A stretch of DNA of 64,000 nt from Ophiura sarsii (GCA_035610835.1 CM069453.1:69876682-69940681), one strand, 5' to 3'; positions 32,951 through 46,449 are shown, numbered from the stretch's first letter. Translations and numbers: made by a program. Notes: generated by a model from the sequence alone, not told the origin.

Positions 32951-35900
32951 TACATTAAAAGCGTAAAGCACACGTCACGGTAGCAATATATAAATATACA
33001 ATATTAAAATTCCGATAACAACAAGATAAAATACTGTATGAATATTGCACAGTTAAGTCTAAATAAGAAGAGCAAACACAGACAACGGGGATAACTGTGA
33101 AATATACATAAGTAAAAATGGGAATAGTTGAAAAGCGTGATGCACAGAACACATATTGCACAATCAGTATTGCATCAATATTAAAGCACGAAAAAGAGTG
33201 AAATGTGCATTGCAATTACAATATTCCGAATTAACAACCTTAATACATACATGTACACACAGCAAAATATTAAACACGGGCAAAATGTAACACAGGGAAA
33301 CCAACTGGAAAGTGATTAGAAACACAGGATATCAAAAAACAATTAATCAAGGCCCCGAGAGTAGTCCGCGACCAGAAATGGCAAAGAGGCATTCGTTTGC
33401 GATTTAAACATGGCGGCGTCCACTTCCACGATTTTGCGTGTTCAATTCATATTTAATTTTGACGATAAATCAGATATACTAAATTGGTTTTACCACGAGG
33501 CTACGGAACATAAAACTTTCCAGGATGTCTATGATGACATTGTCCTTCCATTCCATAACTACATTATAATATTCATTTCAGATAGAAAAAAACAATATCA
33601 GAAAGTGTCAACGGTTGCAAATAGTAAGAGTAAACATTGACACATAAATAAAAAAAATTGGAAGATAAAAACCGCTCGCGCCGCCCGATTTTGAAGCCTT
33701 CGCAAGCTTTGAGACAAACTTTTTGTTGTTGTTTGGCCTAAGCAAAGAGAATTTGGAGCTATTGTACCTGATAGAATTTAGATTAATTCGGAAACTGTCT
33801 TAGGCCATGTTCCCAAATAAGTAGAAGTTGTCTCGGTCAGGATTAGTCCAGACTGGGACCCGCTTGGAAGTTGTGTTCACTTGAACGTTTTGCCGTCACA
33901 ATGATTTAGCAAAGTGGTCTAAGTGGCCTAATAACAAAATGCACTTGTACCTGGATGTAAGTCTAAAAGCGCCAAAAAAGCATCATAATTGAAGTAAAAT
34001 TCCATTTAGGACATGGAAATTATTTATGTTTTGTATAATCATTCCAATTTTATTGATAAACAACATTGAAAAAAAAAGCCTACAGATAAAGCCAGACTAG
34101 AGGATGGAGTAGGCAATGGGCCTTGCACCATCATCCGCAGGCATTGCACAAAACACATTACAATGAGATACATACATATGAAAACATCTATAACTGGAAA
34201 TAAATACCAATGTAAAACTGGTGGATGGATAAGAGGACCAAAAAGGGTCAAGAAAGCCTGCTTTCCATAATAACAGTTTGCACTAAACATGGAAATATAA
34301 AAAGTCAATGAACTATGCCAGAAGAACACTGAGAGAATAATTGCTCTGAGTGAGCAAGATAATTAGTTGAAGCTTGATGGCCTGCATTGTTTGTCATATT
34401 TAGAATACAAATAATAGAAATAACTATACTATAGGTTTACCATATCAAAATAAATCACAATATTTAATATAAAACCACAAATCATGACGATCACTGCATC
34501 CTATTTTACCACCCGCATGCATTTCTTTATAACATGCATGCCTTGCTGTGTGACATACTCGCCATTCTGATTTTATGAAGACAAATTACTGTAAAATTGT
34601 CATTTATTTTCTTTGTTTTTCCATGACTAAATCCATCAATATCTCAAAAATGCATTTTCCCGACAACTGCACCCTTTTGCTGCGACAGTGCACATATTGC
34701 TTGTCCAAAACTGCCCGTTCAAGTTCAAGAAAAAAATGGAGAAAAAAAATTATGCGGGACAAACCTCTTGTTTTATTTGACCTAAACAAGCACACAACTC
34801 TAGCCATAACAATGTGCAAATATTAATCAAGATTCAAAATAGATGACAAAGTTGAGCTATATATATAATGACAGTGGTCTGAATTAAGCAGCTAATTATC
34901 ATTATGGCACCTCTAATGATAGCAATCATGACGGTTTGTTCAAATATAAATGCGGACTATCTTGTCAACATTGGTTGGTCATTATGAGCTCATCATCTCA
35001 TTAAAGATTGTTAAATTTAGCCGTATGTAAATTGATGCAGAGAAGTTGATGGACATGAACGTTAATAGATATGAGGCTATAAAAGAGATAAATGATGACA
35101 CTTTTAGTATGCCAAAGCCAACTTATATTCCTCTGGAAAAATACTTTCTGAAGAATAAGAATTTAACAACAAAGCAATGAGATCAAACTCATAGTTGACT
35201 AGTAAATTCATTTTTTTACATTAGAACATAAACATTTCTATAGGTTAAGATTTTACTGGGTTCGCCGTTGGACAAGTTTAAAACTGCGTCAAGCTTGCGT
35301 CAGGATTATAGCTCTGACTTCTTCAGGACTAAATTATTATAATATTAAACAAAGCATAGAGATTGCCACTTCTCTATTATTATCATCATTTGGTCTGCCC
35401 TTGCCCAATGATTTGAGAGTAGGTGCCCTTTCCTTCTAGTGAAAGATTGGTGGCTCTGAAAAGAGCCATCAGATAGTTTGCCCTTTGTCCACTAGGGTCT
35501 TCATCATATGCCATCAGATGGTTGATTTCATGTGAGACTTTCTGCATTGAATACCCACATAGTTTTTAATATGTTGGGGTGGGGGTGGGGGGGGGGGCAT
35601 GAGGGAGGGACAGACCTGTGAATGGGGGGATAACAAACAATTGTTTGTATACATAGAGTTTGACATTTCATGGGGGATGCCTTGTGGCAGCAGGGACCCG
35701 GGCAGGGGTGGTTGATCTTTCCCTTTCTATATTTTTTTATTTCATTCCCCCGTCCGTCCATACCCCTCCATTTTGACAGCGTTTGTTTTGTTTTTTCAGC
35801 TCATCCCTTGATTCTAGGTATATTCCCACTTACTTCTATTATGATGCAGTCATGCATTTGCCTCTTTACATGTCAACAAACTTTGTTCTATTCACGTGTA

Positions 35901-36561
35901 TTAGTCTGTTTATGTTTTTCTTAATGACCTGTTACCCTTGTTTTTGTCATCAACACTCATCTCTTTTATGTTAGATTTCTAATCCTCTTTATGTTCTTCC
36001 TTCTGTGCTTCTGTCTCCTCACTATCTCTTTGCAGTATGTTTTTGTTGCTCCTATGAAATTGTAAAACATGTTCAAAAAATATGTTTATTGCAAAAAAAG
36101 TTAGCTTAATGCTATAATCCTGCCCACTTCTGTATAGCCATGGAATAGTGTCTGTTGGCCGGCGGGAGTTTTGAACAGGTGTATCAAGCACATTGTTGAA
36201 TACATTAACATGATAATAGAATCATGATGAGATTGTCCCTGCTCGTCTCACTCCAATAGGAAAACCCTATTGTATTGAACTCAATATATGGACCACTTGA
36301 TAGTGGTGGCAAAGTATGTTTGGCTTATAAAATGGGATTGTCTCTGATGCATGGGGCAGTCTGGGGCACTCATGTGTTTTGTTAATTGCAAGTGGAATAT
36401 TTGATATTAATTTATGCAATTTAATCATATGTAATATTTCAAAACAGGGTAATATTACCGGTATATATTATGGTCTGTATGTCGTTACCCAAAATGTTCA
36501 GATTATTAAGAAACATATAATACACATGTGGATAACGCATTATTCAAACTAGTGCGCTATA
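32951..36561. other. Stretch without recognised gene
   Basis: 3.6 kb of AT-rich sequence. A 76-aa frame begins with a good start context at 33,410 (aaacATGGCGGCG; MAASTSTILRVQFIFNF) and could be a first exon, but no domain or partner exon supports it. Other frames are AT-rich noise. A G-run lies near 35,580. Confidence 0.35.
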
Positions 36562-37193
36562 CAGGTGTGTCAAAAAGTGCCCCATGAGCTAGAAACTTAA
36601 TTACAAAAACATCCTATGTCTTTTTGTTTTAAAAAAAAGACCGTTTGTGCGTCTTTAGTCTTCTATCAAATACGCTTCACCCCAGTGATTTCACCCTCTT
36701 ACTACCGAGATATGATCAATTCAGTAAAGAGTGTGAATCCAACTTTGCCCACTTTTGAACAAGAAAATGACTTTCGTCTGAAAAAAACTGACTTTGTAAT
36801 TCCGAATATGATTGCAGGATATGTCAACGTTTTGTTAAAATTCAAATATTTGATGCTACGTCATGGATGGATATTATGGTTGAATTTGTTTCTTCTTTTT
36901 TCAAATTTATCTCTTACTATCAACATTTAGTAGGTATATTATTATTGATTTGATTGATTATGTTCAATTACACACTGAATGACGATTCTAATAAGAGTTT
37001 TCTAAACATGAAAAGTGGTCAAAGCTGAATTTGACATGCCTGAGTAGATTTGCCATAATTTGATAACGGAAGCTCCAAAATGGATAGAACTATATTCTTA
37101 TGGCGCATTAAAGATTGCTGAACATGATTATTAGTATTTCATGCACAATTTTTATATTTTTCATGGCTAAACACTTTGTTTTGACATGCCCTG
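36562..37193. mobile_element. Tc1/mariner-type MITE
   Basis: Imperfect inverted ends CAGGTGTGTCAAAAAGTG and (complement) CAGGGCATGTCAAAACAAAG, with TA on both sides (36,560-36,561 and 37,194-37,195). 632 bp. The 104-aa frame at 36,616-36,930 is not transposase-like. Confidence 0.6.
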
Positions 37194-37689
37194 TACTCAA
37201 ATGATGAGGCAATGCTACTTAAACTTACATGACTGAACAATGATTATCGATTGGCCATTTAATAACAATGCCGGCAGACCTGGATCGCTGCACACACCAG
37301 GTATGAATGGGCACTTCTGATCTCTTTAGGTATTTTGTCTTGGGTCAGAGCAGTGATACAAACAATTAAATCAAGATGCAATTCTATAAATATTCATGAC
37401 TTTGTTATTTAGAATTGTACATTGTGATTATAAGATGAGTGTTAAAACTGTGATTATAAGATGAGTGTTAAAACTTGGCATTTTATTATCTATAGAGGGC
37501 TAATGTTGGGTTCAGATATGGTGTTGAAAATTGGCATTGTATTACCAACAGAGGGCTAATATAGTGTTCGAACATGGTCTACAGTATGGAAACACCATAT
37601 ATACTATATTTATGGTATTGGGTGACTATATAAGCCCATCTGTTACTTCTTATAGTAAGCCATTTGTACACTGCGCAGGATGTACAAGC

Positions 37690-38136
37690 AGACTTCGGAA
37701 ACGGAGTGAGATAGCCTACGGGTTAACTAATCATCTGCAGTAACGTTAAGTTACACATGGTAGTATTTGTGGATACTAATCGTACTTAGGTACACCAGGT
37801 TAGATCTTACGTGTGCTTTGCAAACATACACGGTCTAGGGGCCATGATCTAGTTTCCCTTAAATGTACCACATTCAGTATATACGGAGGTAAACCTAAAC
37901 ATGTCGGTTTAGCTAAGAATCACGAAGGCTGGCTTCGCAACACAGGGAGCCTCGTCGTACAAGGCATACGGTTTATCTTTTGATATTTTTACAATAGTAT
38001 TAGTCAAAATGAGATACAGGGCCAACCTTTTCATAATACTTGGAAAAACATCTATGAAAGACAGGATAAAACAGATTTTCATGAAGACCCATAATGAAAC
38101 CTGACCCGTGTACGTACATGGTCTAGGGGCCATGAT
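37690..38136 (-). repeat. Dispersed segment, inverted partial copy C
   Basis: On the minus strand this matches about 430-850 of copy A, including the core through atgaaaaggttggccctg and ccgtatgccttgtacgac, but with more differences than A versus B. A second, shorter piece of the core follows in tandem. Retrotransposon 2 inserted in that piece; its remainder is at 43,710-43,790. Confidence 0.75.
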
Positions 38137-38306
38137 TGTTACAGGATTAGGTTTTATGAGATACTCTGTAATGTATCAGTGCCTAATTGATCTGCGCTTG
38201 CGCATATGTATTTAACCACAAGTAAATATGGACGCCAACTTGTAAGATATATGATTTGTTCTTGCCTACTTTATACGTTATAAACCCACATTAGCAAAGG
38301 CTAACA
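38137..38306 (+). repeat. 5' LTR of retrotransposon 2
   Basis: 170 bp, tgttacaggattagg ... aaggctaaca. Just downstream, tgatgtcagatgtggc (38,307-38,322) resembles a tRNA-Leu-type primer binding site with a few mismatches. Confidence 0.9.
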
Positions 38307-38690
38307 TGATGTCAGATGTGGCTACTCGTTAGCGGAATGACAGAGCAACGCCTGCAAGAAATGCTACGAGTAAAATACGTAGGCAAAGTAAACTTTTAGG
38401 CCAAAAAGTAGTCGAAGTAGCGATCGTATCACTTAGAAAAAATATTCGTGTGCGAGTTGAATTTCTGCATGACGATCCCCGGCATCAGTTTCATCGAGGG
38501 AGGGCGCTTTAGGAGACGAGCTGCAAATAGCAAATAGACTAAAGAGAGCCTGTGGCAAAATAGCAGAAAACGCTACAAATAAATAGATACACTATTTTCA
38601 TCCTGTTGTCGACTAAAATTACTGGATATTCGCAGGTAGTTTTGAGTCTGGCACATAGTGTTAATAAATAATAGTGAAAATAAAGAAAAT

Positions 38691-39119
38691 ATGGCTACTT
38701 TCCAGATTCCAGCCCCTTCACAGATGATATGTAAAGGGGATACTGAAGTGAATTGGAAGGATTTCAAAGAGGCCTATGCTGACTACATAATAGCAACTGA
38801 GATAAATAAGAAAGACGCACCAATACAAGTTGCTACGCTGAAAACATTAATGGGACAGGATTGTAGAAAAATTCTGACCGGAATCAAGCTATCAGCGGAG
38901 AAATTAGAGGATCCAAAAGAGATCCTGAGTGCGCTAGAAGGTAACTTCGTAGTGAATAGAAATGTACTCTACGACAGATTTAAATTCTACTACGCAAAAC
39001 AACAGCAACAAGAAAGTGTGGAGCAGTTTCTCGACAGACTTCGTCACCTTGCTACAAATGCCAAATTCTTGACTACTCCAGTTGAAGAAGAAGCGCTAAG
39101 AGATATCCTTGTCTTATAG
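38691..39119 (+). pseudogene. gag: Gag, N-terminal part, retrotransposon 2
   Basis: 142 aa from ATG at 38,691 (MATFQIPAPSQMICKGD; an in-frame alternative start codon at 38,658 is less likely). It is a capsid-like, helix-rich region with the family pattern WKDFKEAYADY and ESVEQFLDRLRHLA. It ends at a TAG (39,117-39,119) in the middle of a conserved capsid segment. The rest of the domain continues without a gap in the -1 frame. The break lies at gtcttataggatg, consistent with a 2-nt gain (TA) rather than a normal gag end. Confidence 0.8.
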
Positions 39120-41524
39120 GATGTAAAGATGATACGGCAAGGGCACGAATGTTCCGCAAAGAAGGTAATCTCACCTTGAAGATGGCCATAGATATGCTGA
39201 GAGTTAGTGAGACAACAAATCAGCAGTTGAAAGTAATGGCTGGAGAACAGTCTGTAAATTTTGCTAGAGAAAAGAAGCATTCGAGCAAACCTGACAAGAA
39301 AACAAAGAACTACCAACCCAAACCAGCAAAGATGAATAAATGCAAGTTTTGCGCTGAGGTACACAAATGGGGTAAATCACGATGTCCGGCTTACGGTAAA
39401 AAATGCACCAAGTGCGGAGGGTTACACCATTTCGCTAAAGCTTGCACAAGATCCACAGAAAAGAAATCTAAACGTACACACCAGCTGGAGGAAACAACAG
39501 ATCAATCTTCATCAGACTCTGAAGAATCCGACTGTTTCAAGTTAGATACAATAAAAGCTGTGAAACACTCGGGAGAAAACAAATTGATGGTTACTTTGAA
39601 GTTACAAAGTTGTGGACACACAGCGGATATCGAGTGCGAAATCGACTCAGGTTCGTCATGCTGTGCAATGTCACCGAAAATACTCAAAACCATACAACAG
39701 ACCAGAAATCCAATGATGAAGAAATCCTCAACAAAACTAAAAATGTACAACGATCATGTAGTGCCTGTTCAAGGAGAAACTACACTGGCATGTGTACGCG
39801 GAAACAAGAAATATGAATTGCCCTTCAAGATAATCAAGACTAGTCAACCGCCTATAATATCGCGATGCAAAGCATTAGAGATGGGTTTAATTACTGTGGC
39901 GGAAGATGTGCACCAGATGATACAAGTGCAAGACAACAAAGAATTGGAGCGGGCAATAACGGCAGAATATGAAGACCTATTCAATGGATTAGGATGTTTG
40001 CCGGGAGACTATGCCATTGCCATAGATCCAACTGTACCACCCAGCAAGCACCCAGCTAGAAGGATTGCAGTGCCAATCAAAAGAGAAGTAAAAAAGAAGC
40101 TGGAAGACTTAGAGAATAAAGGAGTGATTGAAAGAGTCACCAAACCTACTGATTGGACAAGTAATTTGCTGGTGGTTAAGAAGCCTGGAAAGCTTAGAAT
40201 ATGTTTAGATCCGAGAGATCTAAATAAAGCATTGAAGAGACCTAGATATCCAATGCCAACAATAGAAGGAATCTTACCAGAATTAGCCAAGGCCAAAGTC
40301 TTCTCAGTCCTCGATGCTAAAGATGGTTTCTGGCAAGTCAAATTGACAGAAGAAAGCAGTGATCTTACAACATTTGCGACACCCTTTGGAAGATTCAAGT
40401 GGCTTCGTCTACCGTTTGGAATAAATACTGCACCAGAAGAGTTCCAGAGACGTCAACATGAACTGATTGAAGGACTAAGTGGAATACAAGTAATAGCCGA
40501 TGACTTCCTTGTATATGGTCAAGGTGAATCCTTTGAAGACGCAGTCATCGATCATGACATAAACCTAAGAAGATTCTTAGACAGAGCACGTGAAGTCAAC
40601 CTGAAGCTGAACAAGAGCAAAATGAAGCTTAGACTGACTGAAGTGAAATATATAGGCCACATTCTCAGCGCAGATGGCCTAAAGATAGATCCAGAAAAGG
40701 TGAAAGCGGTATCGGAAATGCCAGTTCCAGACAACAAGAAAGCTGTGCAAAGACTGATAGGATGTGTGACATACTTGGCAAAGTTTTTGCCATGTCTATC
40801 TGAAGTAGCTGAACCACTACGCAGACTGACTGACAAGGAAACACACTTCGAGTGGATGCCGCATCACACAGAAACATTCAACAAAATCAAAGGCATGCTC
40901 ACACAAGCACCAGTGCTGAAGTACTACGACATGATGGAACCAGTAACCATCCAGTGCGATGCTTCAGAAGCAGGTTTAGGTGCCACACTTCTTCAAGAGG
41001 GAAAGCCAGTCACGTTCGCATCACGAGCATTAACCAGCGCTGAACGTAATTACGCTCAAATAGAGAAGGAGTTATTAGCCATCCTGTTTGCATGTGAGCG
41101 GTTTGATGAATACATCTACACCAAAGACATCACAGTACACACAGACCATAAACCTTTGGTTTCCATTCACACCAAACCAATCTCCAATGCCCCGAAAAAG
41201 CTACAGCGAATGCTACTACGGCTCCAAAAGTACAAGCTGAACATTGTGTACCTGCCTGGAACGCAAATGTACATAGCCGATTGGTTAAGCCGAGCCTATC
41301 TTCCAGAGACACACTCCAAGGACAAAATCTTCGACGAACTGGAACACATCAACCAGGTCGAATACATCAACGTCAGCGAGTCAACACAGCACCAGTTACA
41401 GAACGCAACCAAAGCCGACTCAACCATGATGGAGCTTATGCTGATGGTGCAACACGGATGGCCGGAGAAGAGAGACCAAGTACCAATATGCATTCGAGAG
41501 TATTTCCCATATAGAGATGAATAA
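39119..41524 (+). pseudogene. pol: Gag C-term, protease, RT and RNase H, retrotransposon 2
   Basis: About 800 aa open from the frame break to a TAA at 41,522. In order: capsid tail; zinc knuckles CKFCAEVHKWGKSRC and CTKCGGLHHFAKAC; protease with the DSG triplet in ECEIDSGSSCCAMS; RT with LRICLDPRDLNKAL, SVLDAKDGFWQV and VIADDFLVYG (the YxDD box reads I-A-D-D, usual in this lineage); RNase H with QCDASEAGL, IEKELLAI and HTDHKPL. Integrase should follow in frame, but a single-nucleotide loss at about 41,520-41,524 creates the TAA, and the integrase resumes in the -1 frame. Confidence 0.88.
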
Positions 41525-42513
41525 CTGCTCAAAATGGGATCCTGTTCAAAGGACAACGAGTAATCTTTCCTCAAGCCATGCAACCAGTAATGACAAGAAA
41601 AGCACATAGCAGTCATCAGGGAATCGAAGCATGCATAAGGAGAGCTCGCGACAGCCTCTTTTGGCCAGGAATGACAGTGGCAATCCAAGATCATGTGGAA
41701 AAGTGCAACATCTGTAATTCCATGAAGCCAAAACAGACCAAAGAAAGCATGATGTCTTGGGACATTCCAACAAGACCGTGGCAGACAGTAGGTCAAGACC
41801 TATTCACGCTCAACAATAGAGACTACCTGATAACTGTTGATTTCTATTCTGACTATTGGGAAGTTGACAAGCTAACAGACACACGATCCAAGACAGTCAT
41901 AAGACACACTAAACAACAGTTCGCTAGACACGGAATTCCCCAGAAGATTGTTACGGACAATGGACCCCAGTTTGTATCACAAGACTATGACAAATTCACC
42001 AAAGAATGGGACATCGAACATATCACAAGTTCGCCAAGATACGCTCAAAGTAATGGGAAAGCGGAGTCATCAGTCAAAATAGCCAAGAGTCTAATCAAGA
42101 AAGCCAAAATGGACAAGAAAGATGTCTACCTTACCATCCTTGATTGGAGAAATACACCAAACACAGAAGGCAAAAGTCCTGCCCAGATGCTTATGTCTAG
42201 AAGAACACGCACCCTACTTCCAGTAACAGACACACTACTAAAGCCAAAAGTAGTTGAAGGTGTTCCAGATGATATCAAAGCCAGAAAGCAGAAAGCCAAA
42301 TTCTACTACGATAAGACGGCTAAAGACCTTACACAATTGGACATAGGTGAAACCGTTCAACTCCAACCAGATCAACCGAAGCAACCCTGGAGGAAAGCAA
42401 CATGCCTTCAGAAAGTTGGTACAAGATCTTATCTTGTAGAGACTCAAGATGGAAAAAAAAATACCGCAGAAACAGGAGGTTCCTCAGAGCCACCAGTGAG
42501 GAGTTTTGCATGA
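41521..42513 (+). pseudogene. pol: Integrase region, retrotransposon 2
   Basis: Open for 330 codons. It has an HHCC zinc finger (H..H in SSHQGIEACI, C..C in EKCNICN) and a DDE core with D in VGQDLFTL, D in VTDNGPQFVS and E in SNGKAESSVK, so all three acidic residues are present. The C-terminal domain (VQLQPDQPKQPWRKA) ends when the frame is lost at a run of nine A near 42,452; the conserved tail continues in the -1 frame. Confidence 0.85.
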
Positions 42514-42803
42514 CACCACCAAGTGCAGCAATCACACCGGAAGATGAACAATTATTCCATCCCCCTGAGTCCCCTTCCGTATCCCCAACATCACCAGAAA
42601 AGCCAACATCACCAGAAAAGACAACATCTGCAAGAAAGTCTTCGCCAGAGTCTACAGCAGCGAAAGCCAATACAACGCTCCGAGACAACAAGACTTCATC
42701 CAAGTCTACCAGACCAACAACCAAGACAGCACCATTAACCAGGTCAACAAGAACCAGAACCAACATCAAACAGCCAACCAGATACCAGGACTACATGCCA
42801 TAA
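42452..42803 (+). pseudogene. Pol C-terminal tail, retrotransposon 2
   Basis: After the A-run the frame reads KKYRRNRRFLRATS, the usual integrase tail box, then a Ser/Thr/Pro-rich stretch, and ends NIKQPTRYQDYMP, as in related pol proteins. This is the fourth frame segment. 42,804-43,541 is a non-coding 3' region with no env. Confidence 0.75.
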
Positions 42804-43541
42804 AAAAAAAAACTTTCATGTTCATGTTATCCAAGTTTTTTCAAGTTCATGTTTTAAAGAAAATGCAAAAAAATATTTTTTTGTTCTTTTGGTTTGTTTA
42901 AAATGAAACAAAAGTACTGTTTCGAGAATTTTGTATTCTCTTTCTATTTATTGTTCAGAAAATGTTCAGAAAACAAACAAACAAGTCTGGTCAGTTACCA
43001 ATTATGCAACTCAACCTTTTTAAAAGACCATAGGTTGTTTATTATCAGCATGCCATATTGTTTTCAAGTATGATTATATCATCAGCATGCTAGAATTGAC
43101 ATGACTGTCCTTATAATTGCCTGTGATAGGGTCATAATAATACCCTGGCAATACATAAACATAACAACATTTGATTGCAAATACACATTGTTAGTAGGGC
43201 AAAATTTGATCACACAACTTATATTACTGGCAAATTCTACATGGTTAACAGTTGTGATAAATGCCACAAAATATTGTGTTATCAATCACTACATTTCACA
43301 TACACTTGTTACTTGAGAAAGAGACTCTTATAGTTAAAGGACACTCAAAGACACTCATAGTATATAAGCAAATTTATTATGTACTGGAAATAATGCATTC
43401 AATTTGCATAAGACAATCTCATTGTTTGGAAAGAAAAAGAGATTGTTACAATTGTAGTTGGAAAGTCAATCAATTGACTTTACGGATATTACATTACTAT
43501 TCATTGCTCAAAAGTTTTCAACTTTTATAAAGAAAGGGAGA

Positions 43542-43709
43542 TGTTACAGGATTAGGTTTTATGAGATACTCTGTAATGTATCAGTGCCTAATTGATCTGC
43601 GCTTGCGCATATGTATTTAACCAAGTAAATATGGATGCCAACTTGTAAGATATATGATTTGTTCTTGCCTACTTTATACGTTATAAACCCACATTGGCAA
43701 AGGCTAACA
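43542..43709 (+). repeat. 3' LTR of retrotransposon 2
   Basis: 168 bp, preceded by the purine tract AAAGAAAGGGAGA (43,529-43,541) and followed by ATGAT. It differs from the 5' LTR by a CA deletion, one C/T and one A/G. Confidence 0.9.
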
Positions 43710-43939
43710 ATGATCTAATATCCAAACATGGATAATTCTTTTTATATTTTTACAATAATATTACTCAAAATGGGAGAGACCCGTAAACCTACAAATACCA
43801 TGAAATACACAGATAGCATAATTATAAATGTGTAAATGCTATCAGTATAGCTTAAGTGGGGTTTCCCAAGGCCGTCTGTTGACTATCATCCCAAGGGGTT
43901 TATTTATAGACGGAACCTTCAAATTTGCATCATATGTAA

Positions 43940-46449
43940 CCCTTTTTGTCTCGCCTGATGTAATCAGAAAGAGACTATGTTATCACTATTTCTGTCCGGC
44001 GTCCGCCGTATGCCGTCCGCCGTCAGCCGTGTGCTAAGAAATACCTTTGTGACGCGATATCTGGAGATCCGTAAGGCCTTTCGTGATGGGACTTGGTGGA
44101 GGGAAGGGGGTGGTGCGTTCTGTTGCTGATTGATTTTTCAAGGTCATCGGGGGTCATACAAGGTCATCGGGGTCAAATATGCTTAAAACTTTTGAGAAGC
44201 GTTGTGACGCGATATCTAGAGATCCGTAAGGCCTATCTTGATGGGACTTGATGTCAGGGAAGGGGGGTGGAGTGTTCTTTTGCTGATTAGATTTTCAAGG
44301 TCATTGGAGGTCATTCAAGGTCATCGGGGTCAAATATGGGGTCAAATAAGATCCGTAAGGCCGATCTTGATGGGATTTGGTGGAGGGAAGGGGGTGGTGT
44401 GTTCTTTTTGCTGATTAAATTTTCAAGGTCATCGGAGGTCATTCAAGGTCATCGGGGGTCAAATATGGGGTCAAATAGATCAGTAAGGCCTATCTTGATG
44501 GGATTTGGTGGAGGGAAGGGGGGTGGTGTGTTCTTTTTGCTGATTAAATTTTCAAGGTCACCAGAGGTCATCGGGGTCAAATATGGGGTCAAATAGATCA
44601 GTAAGGCCTATAGTGATGAGATTTGGTGGAGGGAGGGGGAGTGGTGTGTTCTTTTTGCTGAATAAATTTTCAAGGTCATCAGAGGGTCATTCAAGGTCAT
44701 CGGGGGTCAAATAAGATCCATAAGGCCTATCTTGATTGGATTTGGTGGAGGGAAGGGGGATGGTGTGTTCTTTTTGTTCTTAATTTTTCGGGGTCATCAG
44801 GGGTCAAATATGGGGTCAAATAGATCAGTAAGGCCTATCTTGATGGGATTTGGTGGACGGAAGAGGGATGGTGTGTTCTTTTTGTTGATTAATTTTTCGG
44901 GGTCATTGGGGGTCAAATATGGGGTCAAAAAGATCAGTAAGGCCTATCTTGATGGGATTTGGTGGAGGGAAGGGGGTGGTGTGTTCTTTTTGTTGATTAA
45001 TTTTTTGGGGTCATTGGGGGTCAAATATGGGGTCAAATAGATCAGTAAGGCCTATCTTGATGGGATTTGGTGGAGGGAAGGGGGTGGTGTGTTCTTTTTG
45101 TTGATTAATTTTTCGGGGTCATCGGGGGTCAAATATATGGGGTCAAATAGATCAGTAAGGCCTATCTTGATGGGATTTCGTGGAGGGAAGGGGGGTGGTG
45201 TGTTCTTTTTGTTGATTAATTTTTCGGGGTCATCGGGGGTCAAATATGGGGTCAAATAGATCAGTAAGGCCTATTTTGATGGGATTTGGTGGACGGAAGA
45301 GGGATGGTGTGTTATTTTTGTTGATTAATTTTTCAAGGGCATCGGGGGTCAAATATGGGGTCAAATAGATCAGTAAGGCCTATCTTGATGGGATTTGGTG
45401 GACGGAAGAGGGATGGGGTGTTCTTTTTGTTGATTATTTTTTCGGGGTCATCGTGGGTCAAATTTGGGGTCAAATAGATCAGTAAGGCTTATCTTGATGG
45501 GATTTGGTGGACGGAAGAGGGATTGTGTGTTCTTTTTGTTGATTAATTTTTCGGGGTCATCGGGGGTCAAATATGGGGTCAAATAGATAAGTAAGGCCTA
45601 TCTTGATGGGATTTGGTGGACGGAAGAGGGATGGTGTGTTCTTTTTGTTGATTAATTTTTCGGGGTCATCGGGGTCAAATATGGGGTCAAATAGATCAGT
45701 AAGGCCTATCTTGATGGGATTTGGTGGAGGGAAGGGGGGTGGTGTGTTCTTTTTGTTGATTAATTTTTCGGGGTCATCGGGGGTCAAATATGGGGTCAAA
45801 TAGATCAGTAAGGCCTATCTTGATGGGATTTGGTAGGCGGAAGAGGGATGGTGTGTTCTTTTTGTTGATTAATTTTTCGGGGTCATTGGGGGTCAAATAT
45901 GGGGTCAAATATATCAGTAAGGCCTATCTTGATGGGATTTGGTGGAGGGAAGGGGGGTGGTGTGTTCTTTTGGTTGATTAATTTTTCGGGGTAATCGGGG
46001 GTCAAATATGGGGTCAAATAGATCAGTAAGGCCTATCTTGATGGGATTTGGTGGATGGAAGAGGGATGGTGTGTTCTTTTTGTTGATTAATTTTTCGAGG
46101 TCATCAGAGGTCATCTGGGGTCAAATAAGATCCGTAAGGCCTATCTTGATGTGATTTGGTGGAGGGAAGGGGGTTGGTGTGTTCTTTTTGCTGATTACAT
46201 TTTCAAGGTCATCAGAGGTCATCTGGGGTCAAATAAGATCTGTAAGGCCTATCTTGATGTGATTTGGTGTAGGGAAGGGGGTTGGTGTGTTCTTTTTGTT
46301 GATTAAATTTTTCAAGGTATTACATCCCTTGCATTAACTACAATGCATACCTCTGTGACAGTGCTACATTGTATCATATGTTTCATCATCATTTCTTTCA
46401 AGTCACTTTTGATGAACAGGCGAGACGCGCCGTTCGAGAACCGCCTTGT
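43940..46449 (+). mobile_element. Minisatellite-bearing DNA element 2 (109-bp unit)
   Basis: Same left flank, right flank and unit as 30,921-32,855, in the same orientation, but about 20 units instead of 15. The first five or so units and the last two match their counterparts in order and in special features (for example the dggacttgatgtcaggg-type second unit). The two elements therefore share an ancestor, and the difference lies in the inner, homogenised units. The 5' flank has extra ccgtccgccgtcagccg words. Long frames on both strands are by-products of the unit. Confidence 0.78.

Larger units (their letters stand above)
38137..43709 (+). mobile_element. Ty3/gypsy LTR retrotransposon 2 (older, broken frames)
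   Basis: About 5.57 kb with LTRs at 38,137-38,306 and 43,542-43,709 and an exact 5-bp target duplication ATGAT (38,132-38,136 and 43,710-43,714). The LTRs differ by two substitutions and one 2-nt indel, so it is older than element 1. Coding runs gag, protease, RT, RNase H, integrase, but the reading frame shifts three times. RT motif style (DAKDGFWQV, IADDFLVYG) places it with elements annotated K02A2.6-like, a different lineage from element 1. Confidence 0.93.

Noticed and set aside
33410..33640. 76-aa frame with strong start context (aaacATGGCGGCG)
   Set aside because: No domain, no donor with a supported partner exon, AT-rich end; kept only as a remark in the stretch entry.
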